DNA of 64,000 nt from Tissierellia bacterium (GCA_012839745.1 DUMS01000086.1:62001-126000); one strand, 5' to 3'; positions 10,352-21,157 are shown, numbered from the stretch's first letter. The notes: generated by a model from the sequence alone, not told the origin. Numbers and translations: made by a program.

Positions 10352-10367
10352 TGCAAAAATCGTGCCA
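10352..10367 (-). promoter_or_regulatory. Sigma-54 (-24/-12) promoter of racemase/amidohydrolase/AgcS operon
   Basis: Minus strand TGGCACGATTTTTGCA: consensus GG and GC dinucleotides 12 nt apart, upstream of the 10280 start and next to a sigma-54 activator gene. Confidence 0.88.
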
Positions 10368-10437
10368 ATTATACAATGCCTAAATTTCAATTGCCTTTAG
10401 CTTGTCCAGGGAATAATGGGCTGATATTCTGCCCGTT

Positions 10438-12474
10438 TTATAACCCATTTATTTCTCTGTCCACCATTGCAATTACATTATATCCCTTTTCTGTAAGATG
10501 GCTGCCTCCTCTGCCAGGCTTGGACTCTATTAAGCCCATGGATTGGGCCAGGTTTAATATATTCCTTATCTGCCCTTCCGTTAAATCAATATTCTCCTCT
10601 TCTGCACATTTTGCCAGGTATCGCCTGCCAATTCCATCTGAATTCTTCATCTTGCCAAGAACCCATATCATATCCTTTCCAAGAACATCTATTATCACTG
10701 AGTTCTGAGGGCTATGAACATAATCAGCAATATAATCGGGAAGCTCATTTTTCTGTATTTTTTTACCTGGCTTTGCTAAGCTTATTATATATTCAATGGC
10801 ATTTTCCAGCTGTCTTACATTGCCTGGCCAGTCATATTCATACAATTCCCTTATTGCATCTTCTTCCAATATATCCTCCAAGCTTACGGACCTGCCATTG
10901 CTGTACTTTTCTATGAAATAATTTGCTAAAAGGGGTATATCAGACTTCCTTTCCCTAAGGCTTGGAACCTTAATGGGTAATACGTTTAGCCTGTAATATA
11001 AATCGGATCTGAATTTGCCTCTCTTCACTTCTTCTGCCAAATTTTTATTTGTTGCAGCTATTATCCTAACATCTACAGGTATCTCCATAAGGCCCCCAAT
11101 TCTCCTTATTTGCCTTTCCTGGATTACCCTTAGCAAAGTACACTGGAATTCCAAAGATGCATCTCCTATTTCATCAAGAAATATGGTACCGCCATGAGCC
11201 TGCTCAAATAAGCCTATTTTCCCGCCTTTTAATGCTCCGGTGAAAGAACCCTCTTCATACCCAAACAGTTCAGACTCTATCAGGTTCATGTTGAGGGAAG
11301 CAAAGTTAACAGGTACAAAAGGCCCTTTTGCCCTTTTGGATAAGGAATGAATGGTCTGTGCAATAAGCTCCTTGCCTGTCCCGCTTTCTCCCTGTATTAA
11401 TATTGTGGAATCGGTATTTGCAAAGGCTTTTACCTTTTCCATAAACTTTTTCATGTTTTCACTTTTATATATGATATCATCTACAGTATAATAGTTGCCC
11501 TTTATGGCCATATAAGAAGCCCTTCTGCGAATTTCATGCTCGTTTTTCTGGATGTCCTCGCTTTTTTCAAATATATATATCTTTCCTTCTTCAATGCCTT
11601 TGCCTTCTACTACGTTTTGAGTAACAAACAGCTCCTTTCCCTTAATCTTGATGATATCAGATTTGCTTGTTTTATCTATCTTTGCCAGTACAGGAAGTAC
11701 GTCCTTTATATCCCTGCCTATTATATCCTCTTCCTTGCAGCTTAAAAGGTCAGTCATCATGTTGTTTACAAGCAAAACGTTTCCTTCCTTGTTTACATAT
11801 ATTATTGCCTTAGATATGCAATTTGCAACTGTCTGCAGCCTATTGCTTAGTATCCTGGTCTCCTTTGCAACATCGCTAATTCTATTTAACAGCCCAACTA
11901 TTTCATGAATGTAGTGGGAAGACAGGCTGTCCCCTATAACATCCATTAGCCCCAACCTATGAGCTATATCTATTAATGTGGTAACATCAAACTGTCGTGT
12001 GCCTATATCTATTACCCTCTTCACCCTATAGGGCACTAGATGAGGCTCACCTACCGTTACAGCAATATCCAGCTTTGGATAGGAAATCATGCCCGGATAA
12101 TATGGGTAGTATTTAATGTTGTTGACTCCCAGGGCTTGTAATTGGGATATTGCAAGGAATGTAGTTTCCTTCCTGTCGTTAACCAGCAGCACTTCAGTAG
12201 CTTTAGGCAAGTTCAGCAGTTCACCAATATATCTATGATTAATCACCCTTCTGGCCAGTATATAATCCATGCCTTTATCCATGAGAAGCTTAATTCTATC
12301 ATCTATTGCTTCCCGGGAGGATATGACAACAAGAGAATTTGAAATGTCAAAATTAAATTCATCCTCCAGGCAGTAAGCGCTTATTTCCGAATATTCCCCA
12401 AAAAACTTCTCAAGCTGCATAGCCAGATTAATGGCTGTTGTTCTTCCAGGGCTAATTACTATTAGCTTTTTCAT
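10438..12474 (-). CDS. Sigma-54-dependent transcriptional activator (PrpR-like N-term, PAS, AAA+, winged-helix-like C-term)
   Basis: GESGTGKELIAQTIH, GSFTGA loop, FLDEIGD, YDWPGNVRQLEN. C-terminus lacks an obvious Fis HTH. Confidence 0.93.
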   Translation of the reverse strand: MKKLIVISPGRTTAINLAMQLEKFFGEYSEISAYCLEDEFNFDISNSLVVISSREAIDDRIKLLMDKGMDYILARRVINHRYIGELLNLPKATEVLLVNDRKETTFLAISQLQALGVNNIKYYPYYPGMISYPKLDIAVTVGEPHLVPYRVKRVIDIGTRQFDVTTLIDIAHRLGLMDVIGDSLSSHYIHEIVGLLNRISDVAKETRILSNRLQTVANCISKAIIYVNKEGNVLLVNNMMTDLLSCKEEDIIGRDIKDVLPVLAKIDKTSKSDIIKIKGKELFVTQNVVEGKGIEEGKIYIFEKSEDIQKNEHEIRRRASYMAIKGNYYTVDDIIYKSENMKKFMEKVKAFANTDSTILIQGESGTGKELIAQTIHSLSKRAKGPFVPVNFASLNMNLIESELFGYEEGSFTGALKGGKIGLFEQAHGGTIFLDEIGDASLEFQCTLLRVIQERQIRRIGGLMEIPVDVRIIAATNKNLAEEVKRGKFRSDLYYRLNVLPIKVPSLRERKSDIPLLANYFIEKYSNGRSVSLEDILEEDAIRELYEYDWPGNVRQLENAIEYIISLAKPGKKIQKNELPDYIADYVHSPQNSVIIDVLGKDMIWVLGKMKNSDGIGRRYLAKCAEEENIDLTEGQIRNILNLAQSMGLIESKPGRGGSHLTEKGYNVIAMVDREINGL

Positions 12475-12496
12475 ACAGGCACCTCATTTCAATTAA

Positions 12497-12543
12497 TGAA
12501 AAAGCCCTTTAATATATAATAATATATTTAAGGGCTTTTTCAT
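12497..12543 (-). terminator. Terminator downstream of NSS transporter
   Basis: gaaaaagccctttaatatat..aatatatttaagggctttttc. Confidence 0.8.
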
Positions 12544-12546
12544 ATA

Positions 12547-13908
12547 TTATATTATTCCTATGCCAGAAAGCAATACTAAAGTTACTATTACAGGAATTAC
12601 AAATTTGCATAGGAATATCCATATTTCAAATATTGCAAATCTAACGCTTCCGCCATTTGTTACTTCTTCCTTAACCTTATCCTTGCCCCAGAACCAGCCA
12701 ATATATAATGTGATGAATATTCCACCTACCGGAAGCAGTAGGTTATTAGCAAACCAGTCCAAGGCATCGAATATGTTTAGACCTGCTATAGTAAAGCCTG
12801 ACAATGGCCCCATGGATAAGGATGCCAATATACACATTATAAATAATACTATGCTGCTAATAATAACAGCCCTTTTGCGGTCCCATTTCCTATTGTCTAT
12901 TAAATAGGAAACTACTACTTCAAGCAATGAAAGGGATGAAGTCAATGCTGCCAGTGTAAGCAATAAGAAAAATATAATTCCAAATAATCTTCCAAGGACT
13001 GGCCCCATTGTCGCAAATATGGCAGGTACAGTAACAAATACAAGCCCTGGCCCTTGCCCTAAGTCAAATCCAAATGATACCGTAGCAGGTATAATAACGA
13101 TTCCAGATAAAAGCGCAACAGATGTATCCATCAAAGGGACGATAATCGCATTTTGAACCAGATTTTCATTTTTACTCAGATAGCTTGCATAGGTAATCAT
13201 ACAGCCCATGCCCAAACTTAAGGAGAAAAAGGCTTGTCCTAATGCAGATAGCATTACATCTCCTGTAATCTTGGAAAAATCAGGTACAAACAAATACTTT
13301 AATCCATCTATAGCATTAGGTAATGTTAAAGATCGAATAACCAATATTATCAGAAGTATAAAAAGCAATGGCATCATTACCTTTGAAGCCTTTTCAATTC
13401 CAGCACTTATACCCTTAATTACTATAACTATATTGGCCAATAGATAAACAGCAGTCCAGAAAATTGGTGAAAATGTACCTGCAGCTAAACTGCCAAATGC
13501 TTCTCCCATTATCTGTGAATCAGTTGAAAGCTGTCCCAGCAAGGATTTAAATATATAGGCTACAGACCAGCCTCCAACAACAGGATAATATCCCATAATT
13601 ACAAATGCAGCCAATACTCCCATTGCACCTACAAAAGTAAACCTTTTGTCAAGCTTTCTGAATGCATTAACTGAGGACAATTGAGTATGCCTTCCAATTG
13701 CAAACTCTGCCAGCATAAGTCCAAATCCAATTACAATTACACAGAGTAAATAAAACAGTACAAATGCACCGCCACCATTTTGCCCTGCCAGATATGGAAA
13801 CCTCCATACATTTCCCAATCCAACAGCAGAGCCTGCTGCAGCAAATATAAATCCGGCTTTTGATACAAATTGATCCCTTGCTGATTCCTTAGCAGTATGC
13901 TTTTCCAT
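12547..13908 (-). CDS. Sodium-dependent transporter, NSS/SNF family
   Basis: AAAGSAVGLGNVWRFPYLAGQNGGGAFVLFYL, SLGMGCMITYASYL. Confidence 0.96.
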   Translation of the reverse strand: MEKHTAKESARDQFVSKAGFIFAAAGSAVGLGNVWRFPYLAGQNGGGAFVLFYLLCVIVIGFGLMLAEFAIGRHTQLSSVNAFRKLDKRFTFVGAMGVLAAFVIMGYYPVVGGWSVAYIFKSLLGQLSTDSQIMGEAFGSLAAGTFSPIFWTAVYLLANIVIVIKGISAGIEKASKVMMPLLFILLIILVIRSLTLPNAIDGLKYLFVPDFSKITGDVMLSALGQAFFSLSLGMGCMITYASYLSKNENLVQNAIIVPLMDTSVALLSGIVIIPATVSFGFDLGQGPGLVFVTVPAIFATMGPVLGRLFGIIFFLLLTLAALTSSLSLLEVVVSYLIDNRKWDRKRAVIISSIVLFIMCILASLSMGPLSGFTIAGLNIFDALDWFANNLLLPVGGIFITLYIGWFWGKDKVKEEVTNGGSVRFAIFEIWIFLCKFVIPVIVTLVLLSGIGII

Positions 13909-14104
13909 TAGTTAACCTCCTTATCCTTTGTAATAAAATCATCTTTGCTTTACCCGCTTCTCCTTAATTATAGATAATTTTTTCCAGAATTTTCTGTACA
14001 TTTTGGATAATCTTTACTTTATTATTTTAATGCAATAATGCATTAATGTAAAAACTTCTTTTAAGATACCATATTTATATTCATCTGTCAACATGTTTTG
14101 ACAA

Positions 14105-14136
14105 AAAAACAAACCAGCCTAAGCTGGTTTGTTTTT
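14105..14136 (-). terminator. Terminator downstream of AOR gene
   Basis: aaacaaaccagc-ctaa-gctggtttgttttt. Confidence 0.85.
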
Positions 14137-14137
14137 A

Positions 14138-16024
14138 TTAACTTATAAGCCATCCCAACGACAGTTTCTTTAAGGTTCCAAAGGTTGGGTTGCCATTTTT
14201 TTCATCCCAACCGGCAATTTCGTAATACAGCTTCTTGGCATTTTCATATTTCTCCCTGTCTAAAGCCCTGCCCTTTGAAGGCCCATCCTTAAAAGGCTCA
14301 AATAACCTTTCAGGCAGTACATCATCCTCTTTGGTGAACCCCTCCCTTGCATTGAAATACCTCATCATATTTATCTTTCTTTCTCCTATTTCCATAAGCT
14401 CATATATGGAAGTTTCCCAGCCTATTCCATATCTGGCCAGCAAGACCAGATCATTAGGGCCATATAAGGCCGAAGTTCCCCATACAAATTGGCACAATGA
14501 CAGGGAATCTATAGCGGATTCAAAGCATTGGGTATTAAATGCAAATCTCACCTTTTCATCATCCAGTTCAAAGCTGTCATCATAACCCTTTCTTATGCCC
14601 AAAAGAGCCAGGTTCTTCCTTGCATCGCTCTCAGGAGGCAGAGTTAATACTGTATCATGGTCTGAGGACATATGGTCTGCGCCAAAGGGATTTACTGCAT
14701 ATATAAGGCCTAAAGAAGGCTTGTACTGGGGCATATGGGCTGGAAGCTCCTGTTTTTTGGCTGTAATGGAATATTTTTCTGCTCCCTTTCCTATTTTCAT
14801 TGCTGCCCTATAGCTTCCCTCTGCTAGCAAACCTCCTATTCCTTCCCGCTTTGCAATCTTCTCAATTATTGCCAAAAGCCCTTCTCCATTTCCAAACTTT
14901 AGCTCTATTCCATGTGTGTCCTCTTTAGTCAGCAGGCCATTTTCATAGCACTCCATTGCAAAGGCAATGGTTCCGCCACAGGAAATGGTGTCCAGTCCAT
15001 ACATATTGCACAGCTGATTTGCCATTGCAACAGTTTCTAGGCTCGTAACTCCGCAGTAGGAGCCAAAAGCTGCACAGGTTTCATATTCAGGCCCTCCGTA
15101 TAATGGGTCTACCTTACCTTCTATTTCCACAACCCTTTTGCATCTTATGGGGCACCCATAGCAGGTATCCCTTTTCTTAAGTATTGTTCTGGTCATTGTG
15201 GTTCCGGTTATATTCTCTGCCCCTTCTGGAAAATATCCTGATTTCCAGTTTCTTGTTGCCAGGAATCCATTTTTGTGATGGTTTATTAATCCCCTATCTG
15301 TGCCATGCTCTCCAAAGAGCTGCAATCCCCTGCTGTTCTTAAACTTTTCCAGCCCTTCCCTCGCAAGTACCATAAAGTTGTGCCTATCTACTGGCTCTAA
15401 CCCTAATCTTTTTTTAACCACTATGGCCTTCAGATTTTTGGAGCCCATGACTGCACCTGTTCCATTTCTCCCATTGGCCCTGTTATTCATATTGATTATA
15501 TTGGCAAACCTTACCAGATTCTCTCCAGCAGGCCCTATCTGGGCCATATCTATGCTATCTTCATTTAAGTCATCCTTTATGAGCCTTTCAGATTCTCCCG
15601 TTACCTTGCCCCACATGTTCGTTGCATCCCTCAGTTCTACCTTATCCCCATCTATGTAGATATATACCGGATGGTCTGACTTCCCTTTAATTACAATTGA
15701 ATTCCATCCATTTCCCTTCAGGTAGGCAGGGAAAAACCCTCCTGCCTGGCTATCGGCTATTCCTCCTGTCAGGGGGCTTTTAGTGTTTACAGTAATCCTG
15801 TTTGCCCCTGCAATGGGAAGGCCAGTGAAAGGTGATACTGAAAATACCAGTATGTTTTCCTGAGAAAAAGGATCGACGTTAGGGTCCATTTCCTTCAACA
15901 GAATATATGTTCCCAACGAAGAGCCACCAGGATACAGCCTATGGGTATCCCCGTCCAGCACCTTCTTTCTTATGGCTTTTTGGCTAAGGTCCACTTCCAG
16001 TATATTTGCTTCAGGAAAGCTCAT
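14138..16024 (-). CDS. Aldehyde ferredoxin oxidoreductase family protein (tungsten/molybdopterin)
   Basis: SPFTGLPIAGANRITVNTKSPLTGG, RNGTGAVMGSKNLKAIVV, CYGCPIRCKR. Start MSFPEANILEVDL preferred. Confidence 0.94.
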   Translation of the reverse strand: MSFPEANILEVDLSQKAIRKKVLDGDTHRLYPGGSSLGTYILLKEMDPNVDPFSQENILVFSVSPFTGLPIAGANRITVNTKSPLTGGIADSQAGGFFPAYLKGNGWNSIVIKGKSDHPVYIYIDGDKVELRDATNMWGKVTGESERLIKDDLNEDSIDMAQIGPAGENLVRFANIINMNNRANGRNGTGAVMGSKNLKAIVVKKRLGLEPVDRHNFMVLAREGLEKFKNSRGLQLFGEHGTDRGLINHHKNGFLATRNWKSGYFPEGAENITGTTMTRTILKKRDTCYGCPIRCKRVVEIEGKVDPLYGGPEYETCAAFGSYCGVTSLETVAMANQLCNMYGLDTISCGGTIAFAMECYENGLLTKEDTHGIELKFGNGEGLLAIIEKIAKREGIGGLLAEGSYRAAMKIGKGAEKYSITAKKQELPAHMPQYKPSLGLIYAVNPFGADHMSSDHDTVLTLPPESDARKNLALLGIRKGYDDSFELDDEKVRFAFNTQCFESAIDSLSLCQFVWGTSALYGPNDLVLLARYGIGWETSIYELMEIGERKINMMRYFNAREGFTKEDDVLPERLFEPFKDGPSKGRALDREKYENAKKLYYEIAGWDEKNGNPTFGTLKKLSLGWLIS

Positions 16025-16041
16025 ATTACCACTCCTCCTTA

Positions 16042-16608
16042 TCATTTGTTATAACCTCTGTAAAATGCAGTTATATTGGCTTCTACATCCTTTGAAGGCA
16101 CATTTTCACGCAAAACCTCTTCCCATATATCCGTATCTATTTCCAGATACCTTGCCATTAATCCAAGCATAACAGCATTGGCAGCTTTAATATTTCCTGC
16201 CATTTTAGCCTCATCCCTGGCATTTATTCTGATTACATTGAATTTGTCCCTTAAACTGTCTATCTCCTCATATGGGTATTCTTCTTCCTCCAATAATACC
16301 GGAGTAGGATAAACTACTTTTTCATTTATAATTACATATGCTCCTTCCTTCATAAGATGGGTCCATCTATAGGCTTCCAGAGGCTCAAGCCCTAAGAGCA
16401 TATCTCCCTGTCCTGGAGGTATATTTGGTGAATATATATTGTTTCCATATCGAACAGAGCCCCAGACTCTCCCCCCTCTTTGGGATAAGCCTATGACATC
16501 GTTGGTCTTTACATCGTAGCCTGCCCTGAAGGCAGCTTCTGATATTATCCTGGTGGCAAGCACCAGCCCCTGGCCTCCTACACCTGCTAAAACAATATTC
16601 CTGACCAT
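16042..16608 (-). CDS. iorB: Indolepyruvate ferredoxin oxidoreductase beta subunit
   Basis: LAGVGGQGLVLATRIISEAAFRAGYDVKTNDVIGLSQRGG. Confidence 0.93.
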   Translation of the reverse strand: MVRNIVLAGVGGQGLVLATRIISEAAFRAGYDVKTNDVIGLSQRGGRVWGSVRYGNNIYSPNIPPGQGDMLLGLEPLEAYRWTHLMKEGAYVIINEKVVYPTPVLLEEEEYPYEEIDSLRDKFNVIRINARDEAKMAGNIKAANAVMLGLMARYLEIDTDIWEEVLRENVPSKDVEANITAFYRGYNK

Positions 16609-16622
16609 ATTTATCCCCCTTT

Positions 16623-18395
16623 CTATTCTGACCTTTTAATAGCCCCTACCGGACAGGTTTGGGAGCATACACTGCAGCCAACACAATCATCCGGATCTAT
16701 ATAGGATTTCAGCTCATCTATACCTTCGTATTTTTTCATCCTGATAGGCGGGCAGTTTAATTTAACACAGGTTCTACAGGATATGCATAAGTCTGTGTCC
16801 ACATAGAAATGAGGCTCTCTAATCCTGTACTTCAATGCACATGGCCTTGTGGTTATGATAACTGAAATTCCCTTCTCCCTGGTTGCCTGCCTTATGGCCT
16901 CCCTTGTTTCCTTGTAATTAAACTGGTCTACTTCCTTTACATTGTCAATTCCAATGGAATTTAAAAGTGCTTTTATGTGAACCCTCATATCATCATTTTC
17001 ATTATACCTTCCAGAGGAGGCATTTTGCTGCCCTCCTGTCATGGCAGTAGTCCTATTATCAAGTATTATGAAGGTCATATTGTCCTCTTCATCTATCTGA
17101 TGCAATAGATTTACAAATCCCGGCAGTCCTGAATGGAAGAAGGTGCCATCCCCAATTACGGATACTACTGGCTTCTTATCCCCATTTAACCTCATGGCCT
17201 TATTCATTCCTTTTGTAACGCCAAGGGTAGCTCCCATGCTAAGGCTTACATGGGCTGCCTTAAATGCAGGCAGAACCGCCATGGAATAGCATCCGATATC
17301 CCCTATGACAGTAACATTGAGCTTTTTAAGAATATCAAATACTGGCCTGTGAGGGCATCCTGCACAGAACATGGGAGGTCTGCTCACAACTTCTACAGCT
17401 TTTGCCTTCTCATATTTCCTGTTATTTACAACTCCCATTCTACATAATGCCTCTTCTATATCTTCAGTATGTATCTCGCCGGTAAAGGAAAAGTATTCCT
17501 TGCCCTTACAGTCAACTCCCATAAGCTTTAGCTCGTTTTCTATAAAGGGCATCATCTCTTCAATGACTATAATCCTCCTATACCTTTCGCTAAGCTCCCT
17601 CATCCTTCTTATGGATATTGGGTATACCATCCCCAGCTTATAAATGCTTACAGGTAAATTTAACTCCTTCAGGTTGTAATACATAAGGCCTGAGGTTACA
17701 ATAAGGGTGTCTGAGCCTTCTACTTCCTCCAATATGTTAAATGGCGCATTATAAGCATATTCCCTAAGCTTTTCAATTCTCTCCCTCATGAAATGCTGGG
17801 CTTTGAATGTATAAGGCGGAAGCATGCAATACTTTTCCTGATCCCTTTTAAATCCCTGAGGTTTATGTTCTTCTCTATCTTCCAATTTTACAACTCCCCT
17901 GCTGTGGCATACCCGGGAAGTAATATCTATCATCATTGGAGTCTGAAACCTTTCACTTAAATCCAGGGCATATTTCACATAATCCTTGGCTTCCTGACTG
18001 CTTCCCGGATAGAATATGCCCATATTGGCAAACTTGCCTATTATCCTGTTGTCCTGCTCATTCTGTGAGCTGGCCATTCCCGGGTCATCACCTGATACCA
18101 GTACAAATCCTCCGTTTATAGCCGTCTGAGTAAAGGTCATAAGCGGGTCTGAAGCTATATTCACCCCTACATGCTTCATGGATGCCATGGCCCTGGCACC
18201 ATACAGTGAAGCTCCTATAGCTACCTCCAGGGCTACCTTCTCATTTGTTGAAAACTCAGCATAAATACCGTCATATTTCTTCAGCGTTTCCAGAATTTCC
18301 ACAGTTGGCGATCCAGGATAGGATGCAGCAACTAATCCGCCTGCTTCGTAAAATCCTCTGGCAATAGCTTGATTACCCGTCAACACCTTTTTCAA
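16623..18395 (-). CDS. iorA: Indolepyruvate ferredoxin oxidoreductase alpha subunit
   Basis: GNQAIARGFYEAGGLVAASYPGSPTVEI, MKHVGVNIASDPLMT, CAGCPHRPVF, C-terminal 2[4Fe-4S] motifs CISCRTCVKLNCPP / CVGCSVCSQTCP. Confidence 0.96.
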   Translation of the reverse strand: MKKVLTGNQAIARGFYEAGGLVAASYPGSPTVEILETLKKYDGIYAEFSTNEKVALEVAIGASLYGARAMASMKHVGVNIASDPLMTFTQTAINGGFVLVSGDDPGMASSQNEQDNRIIGKFANMGIFYPGSSQEAKDYVKYALDLSERFQTPMMIDITSRVCHSRGVVKLEDREEHKPQGFKRDQEKYCMLPPYTFKAQHFMRERIEKLREYAYNAPFNILEEVEGSDTLIVTSGLMYYNLKELNLPVSIYKLGMVYPISIRRMRELSERYRRIIVIEEMMPFIENELKLMGVDCKGKEYFSFTGEIHTEDIEEALCRMGVVNNRKYEKAKAVEVVSRPPMFCAGCPHRPVFDILKKLNVTVIGDIGCYSMAVLPAFKAAHVSLSMGATLGVTKGMNKAMRLNGDKKPVVSVIGDGTFFHSGLPGFVNLLHQIDEEDNMTFIILDNRTTAMTGGQQNASSGRYNENDDMRVHIKALLNSIGIDNVKEVDQFNYKETREAIRQATREKGISVIITTRPCALKYRIREPHFYVDTDLCISCRTCVKLNCPPIRMKKYEGIDELKSYIDPDDCVGCSVCSQTCPVGAIKRSE

Positions 18396-18487
18396 AGCAA
18401 TACCCCCTTTGTTTATGTTTAAGCCTAGAGATTACAACTCAACAATAAAACTCTATGTACTATACAGTGAAGTTATGAAAAAATAAT

Positions 18488-18521
18488 AAAAGCAAGCTGG
18501 AATTTTCCAACTTGCTTTTTA
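18488..18521 (-). terminator. Terminator downstream of MCP-SBP fusion
   Basis: aaaagcaagctggaattttccaacttgctttttat. Confidence 0.75.
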
Positions 18522-18553
18522 TATACCCTCATTGGGGAACTTTTATTTATATT

Positions 18554-21058
18554 CTATTTGCTTTTTAGTTCATTTATCACATTGTCGTACTTAACAAGTC
18601 CAAGAGGTGATACATTTACATTCATAATTCCGTCCTGCGTACATATTCCAATTCTTGGATGGAGTATTGGAATAACAACCAGATCCTCGTGGATTATCCT
18701 CTGTATTTCCTCATACAGTTCCATTCTCTTCATTGGATTGGTAGTCTGGCTGGCTATTCTCAAAAGCCTCACCACTTCTTCATTGTTGTAGTTGCATAAA
18801 TTGGATTCGCTGTCCGGCAAGAATAGCGGCTTTATAAAGGAGGATGGCTCCTTGACATCTGCAAACCAGCCATAGTCAAATATATCATATGTATTGCCAG
18901 ATATATTATTAATATTGCTCTCATATACATAGTTAATCTCTATGCCAATAGCCTTAAAATCCTCTTCAATTATATCAAACATTGGTGCAGGCTTTTTCCT
19001 TCTTACAAGCACATTGATAGGCTTTGTAAGGTCTACTCTCTCCTTAATCAGTATGCTTCGTGCCTTATCCAGGGAATATTCAAATTCCATTAGGTGGTCT
19101 GAGGCTATTAATTCAGGCGGAACAATGCACTTGGCTGTAACAGCAAGTTCCCCGTAAAACTCTTCCACTATTCTCTTCTTGTTAATTGCGTGAGCTATGG
19201 CTTGTCTGACCCTCTTTTTCATGTACTGGGACTTAGAGTTCATATTAAACCCTATATAATTTGTGCCTATTACATTGTAAACCTTAAAGCGCTTATAATA
19301 GTCAGTACCTCTGATTGCGTCCAGTTCCTTCTTCCTCTGAATAATGTGAAAATCATACTTTTTATTTATAAAATTATCGGATACATTCTCATCGCCATTT
19401 ACAACTTCTACGACATCACAGTAAGGCCTTCCTCCTATATAATCCTTATTTGCTATTAGCCTGTATGTGTTGTCTTCAAAGCTCTCAATCATATATGGCC
19501 CACAGCCAACAATATTTCCCTTTTCAAACTCTTCAGGGTCCAGAACAGCACAGCATGGATTGGCCAGGTGAAGCAAAAATCCATTAAATGGGACAGAAAG
19601 CTTTATGGACAGCCTATAATCGTTTAATACCCTTATGCCTGAAACTTCCCTTGCCCTTCCTTCCATGAACTCCTTGGCTCCTTCTATATAATCTATAAAC
19701 CAGGTGTTGGGGGATTTAAGCTTTGGCGATAATATCCTTTCAAGGGATTGTTTTACATGGTACGCCGTAATTTTCTTGCCATTGTGGAATTTAGCATCAT
19801 TTCTCAAATTGAATACCCATGTAAGGTTGTCATCTTCCACATGCCAGCTTTTAGCTATGGATGGCAAAACCTCCCCTGTATCGGAATAGGACAACAAGCC
19901 TGTATGCAAATTGCTCAGGAATCTTACATCTTCAGCAGAGTTATTGATAGCCGGGTCCAAGGTAGTCAATGGGTATAACAGGCCAATCCTTATGGATAAC
20001 AATTCCCTCTCCGATTCGTCATGAACTCCTGTTTGACCTAGCAGTTCCCTTGTTATATCATTTAATAAAACGATAAACTCATTCAGCTCATTTAATGCTA
20101 CCTTTGTAAACTGTGCATTCATCAGTGCACTCTCAACCATGGACATAGCTTTATCTGATGAGTGGCTCATTTCATCAGTAAGGCTTACTATTGATTCCAG
20201 GCTTGAGGTCTGCTGGAATATGGCATTTGTTATCTCCTTTGTGGTTATTATCATGTTTTCCATTGCATTTTGCACTTTGGCAAAGGAGGATCTTGATTGT
20301 TCTGCAATATTTGAACCTGCTACTATCTTTTCATTGCTTCTTTCTATAGCTTCTATTGTCCTGCTTACGCTTCTGTTAATATTCTCTATTATATTGGAAA
20401 TGTCATTTACAGATTCTGCACTTCTTTCAGCCAGCTTTCTTACTTCTTCAGCAACTACTGCAAATCCCCTGCCTGCATCCCCTGCTCTGGCAGCTTCAAT
20501 TGTAGCATTAAGTGCCAAAAGGTTTGTCTGCTTGGCTATATTTCTGATTATGCCAAGTATTGCAGATATTTGGCTTGTACTATTCTTCAGTTCATTAATT
20601 TCTTCTACTACAGAAGTGATGGATTCCTTAATCTCTCCCATATGCCCAATGGTATTGTATACTGTTTTGCTCCCTTCCCCTACTACCTCCAGGGTTTCTT
20701 CTGCAGTTCTGTAGCAGGAATCAGAGCTGGCATTTAGCTCTTGAGCCATTGCCGAATAATTGCTTATCTCCTCCACTACATTATATATGTACTTCATCTG
20801 CTCATCAACCCTGTTGGATATAACTCCTATTATGTTAATGAGGCTTTCAGTCTGGTCATTCAGGTAACCTATTCTCACATTTAGCTTGTTTAAAAGGTTT
20901 TCTTCATTTTGCCTTACTACAGCAAGCCTTTTTTTATCTTCCAGATTAAATAATTCAGCTTCTGAGCTTTTTATCCCGTTTTCAGCTTCAACACAGCTTT
21001 CAATATCCTTTTTCCGCCATTTAAAAAACATAAACAGTCGCCTCCCAAAAATTTTCAA
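18554..21058 (-). CDS. Soluble methyl-accepting chemotaxis protein fused to C-terminal family-5 extracellular solute-binding domain
   Basis: N-half has the MCP hairpin tip [36 protein letters not shown]-half SBP_bac_5-like: [99 protein letters not shown]. No signal peptide or TM segment visible. Confidence 0.93.
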   Translation of the reverse strand: MKIFGRRLFMFFKWRKKDIESCVEAENGIKSSEAELFNLEDKKRLAVVRQNEENLLNKLNVRIGYLNDQTESLINIIGVISNRVDEQMKYIYNVVEEISNYSAMAQELNASSDSCYRTAEETLEVVGEGSKTVYNTIGHMGEIKESITSVVEEINELKNSTSQISAILGIIRNIAKQTNLLALNATIEAARAGDAGRGFAVVAEEVRKLAERSAESVNDISNIIENINRSVSRTIEAIERSNEKIVAGSNIAEQSRSSFAKVQNAMENMIITTKEITNAIFQQTSSLESIVSLTDEMSHSSDKAMSMVESALMNAQFTKVALNELNEFIVLLNDITRELLGQTGVHDESERELLSIRIGLLYPLTTLDPAINNSAEDVRFLSNLHTGLLSYSDTGEVLPSIAKSWHVEDDNLTWVFNLRNDAKFHNGKKITAYHVKQSLERILSPKLKSPNTWFIDYIEGAKEFMEGRAREVSGIRVLNDYRLSIKLSVPFNGFLLHLANPCCAVLDPEEFEKGNIVGCGPYMIESFEDNTYRLIANKDYIGGRPYCDVVEVVNGDENVSDNFINKKYDFHIIQRKKELDAIRGTDYYKRFKVYNVIGTNYIGFNMNSKSQYMKKRVRQAIAHAINKKRIVEEFYGELAVTAKCIVPPELIASDHLMEFEYSLDKARSILIKERVDLTKPINVLVRRKKPAPMFDIIEEDFKAIGIEINYVYESNINNISGNTYDIFDYGWFADVKEPSSFIKPLFLPDSESNLCNYNNEEVVRLLRIASQTTNPMKRMELYEEIQRIIHEDLVVIPILHPRIGICTQDGIMNVNVSPLGLVKYDNVINELKSK

Positions 21059-21157
21059 TAGAGCTTTCCGGATTTATTTAAGTATAGTATATAGAAAATG
21101 TTGGTAATATTCAATATTTTCCTATGCATAAGCCTAATATGGGCTTATTAAATCCTA

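Noticed and set aside
18554-21058. MCP-SBP ORF as an assembly or frameshift fusion of two genes
   Set aside because: A single uninterrupted 834-codon frame with a smooth linker ([31 protein letters not shown]). The SBP part has no leftover signal peptide or start site at the junction.
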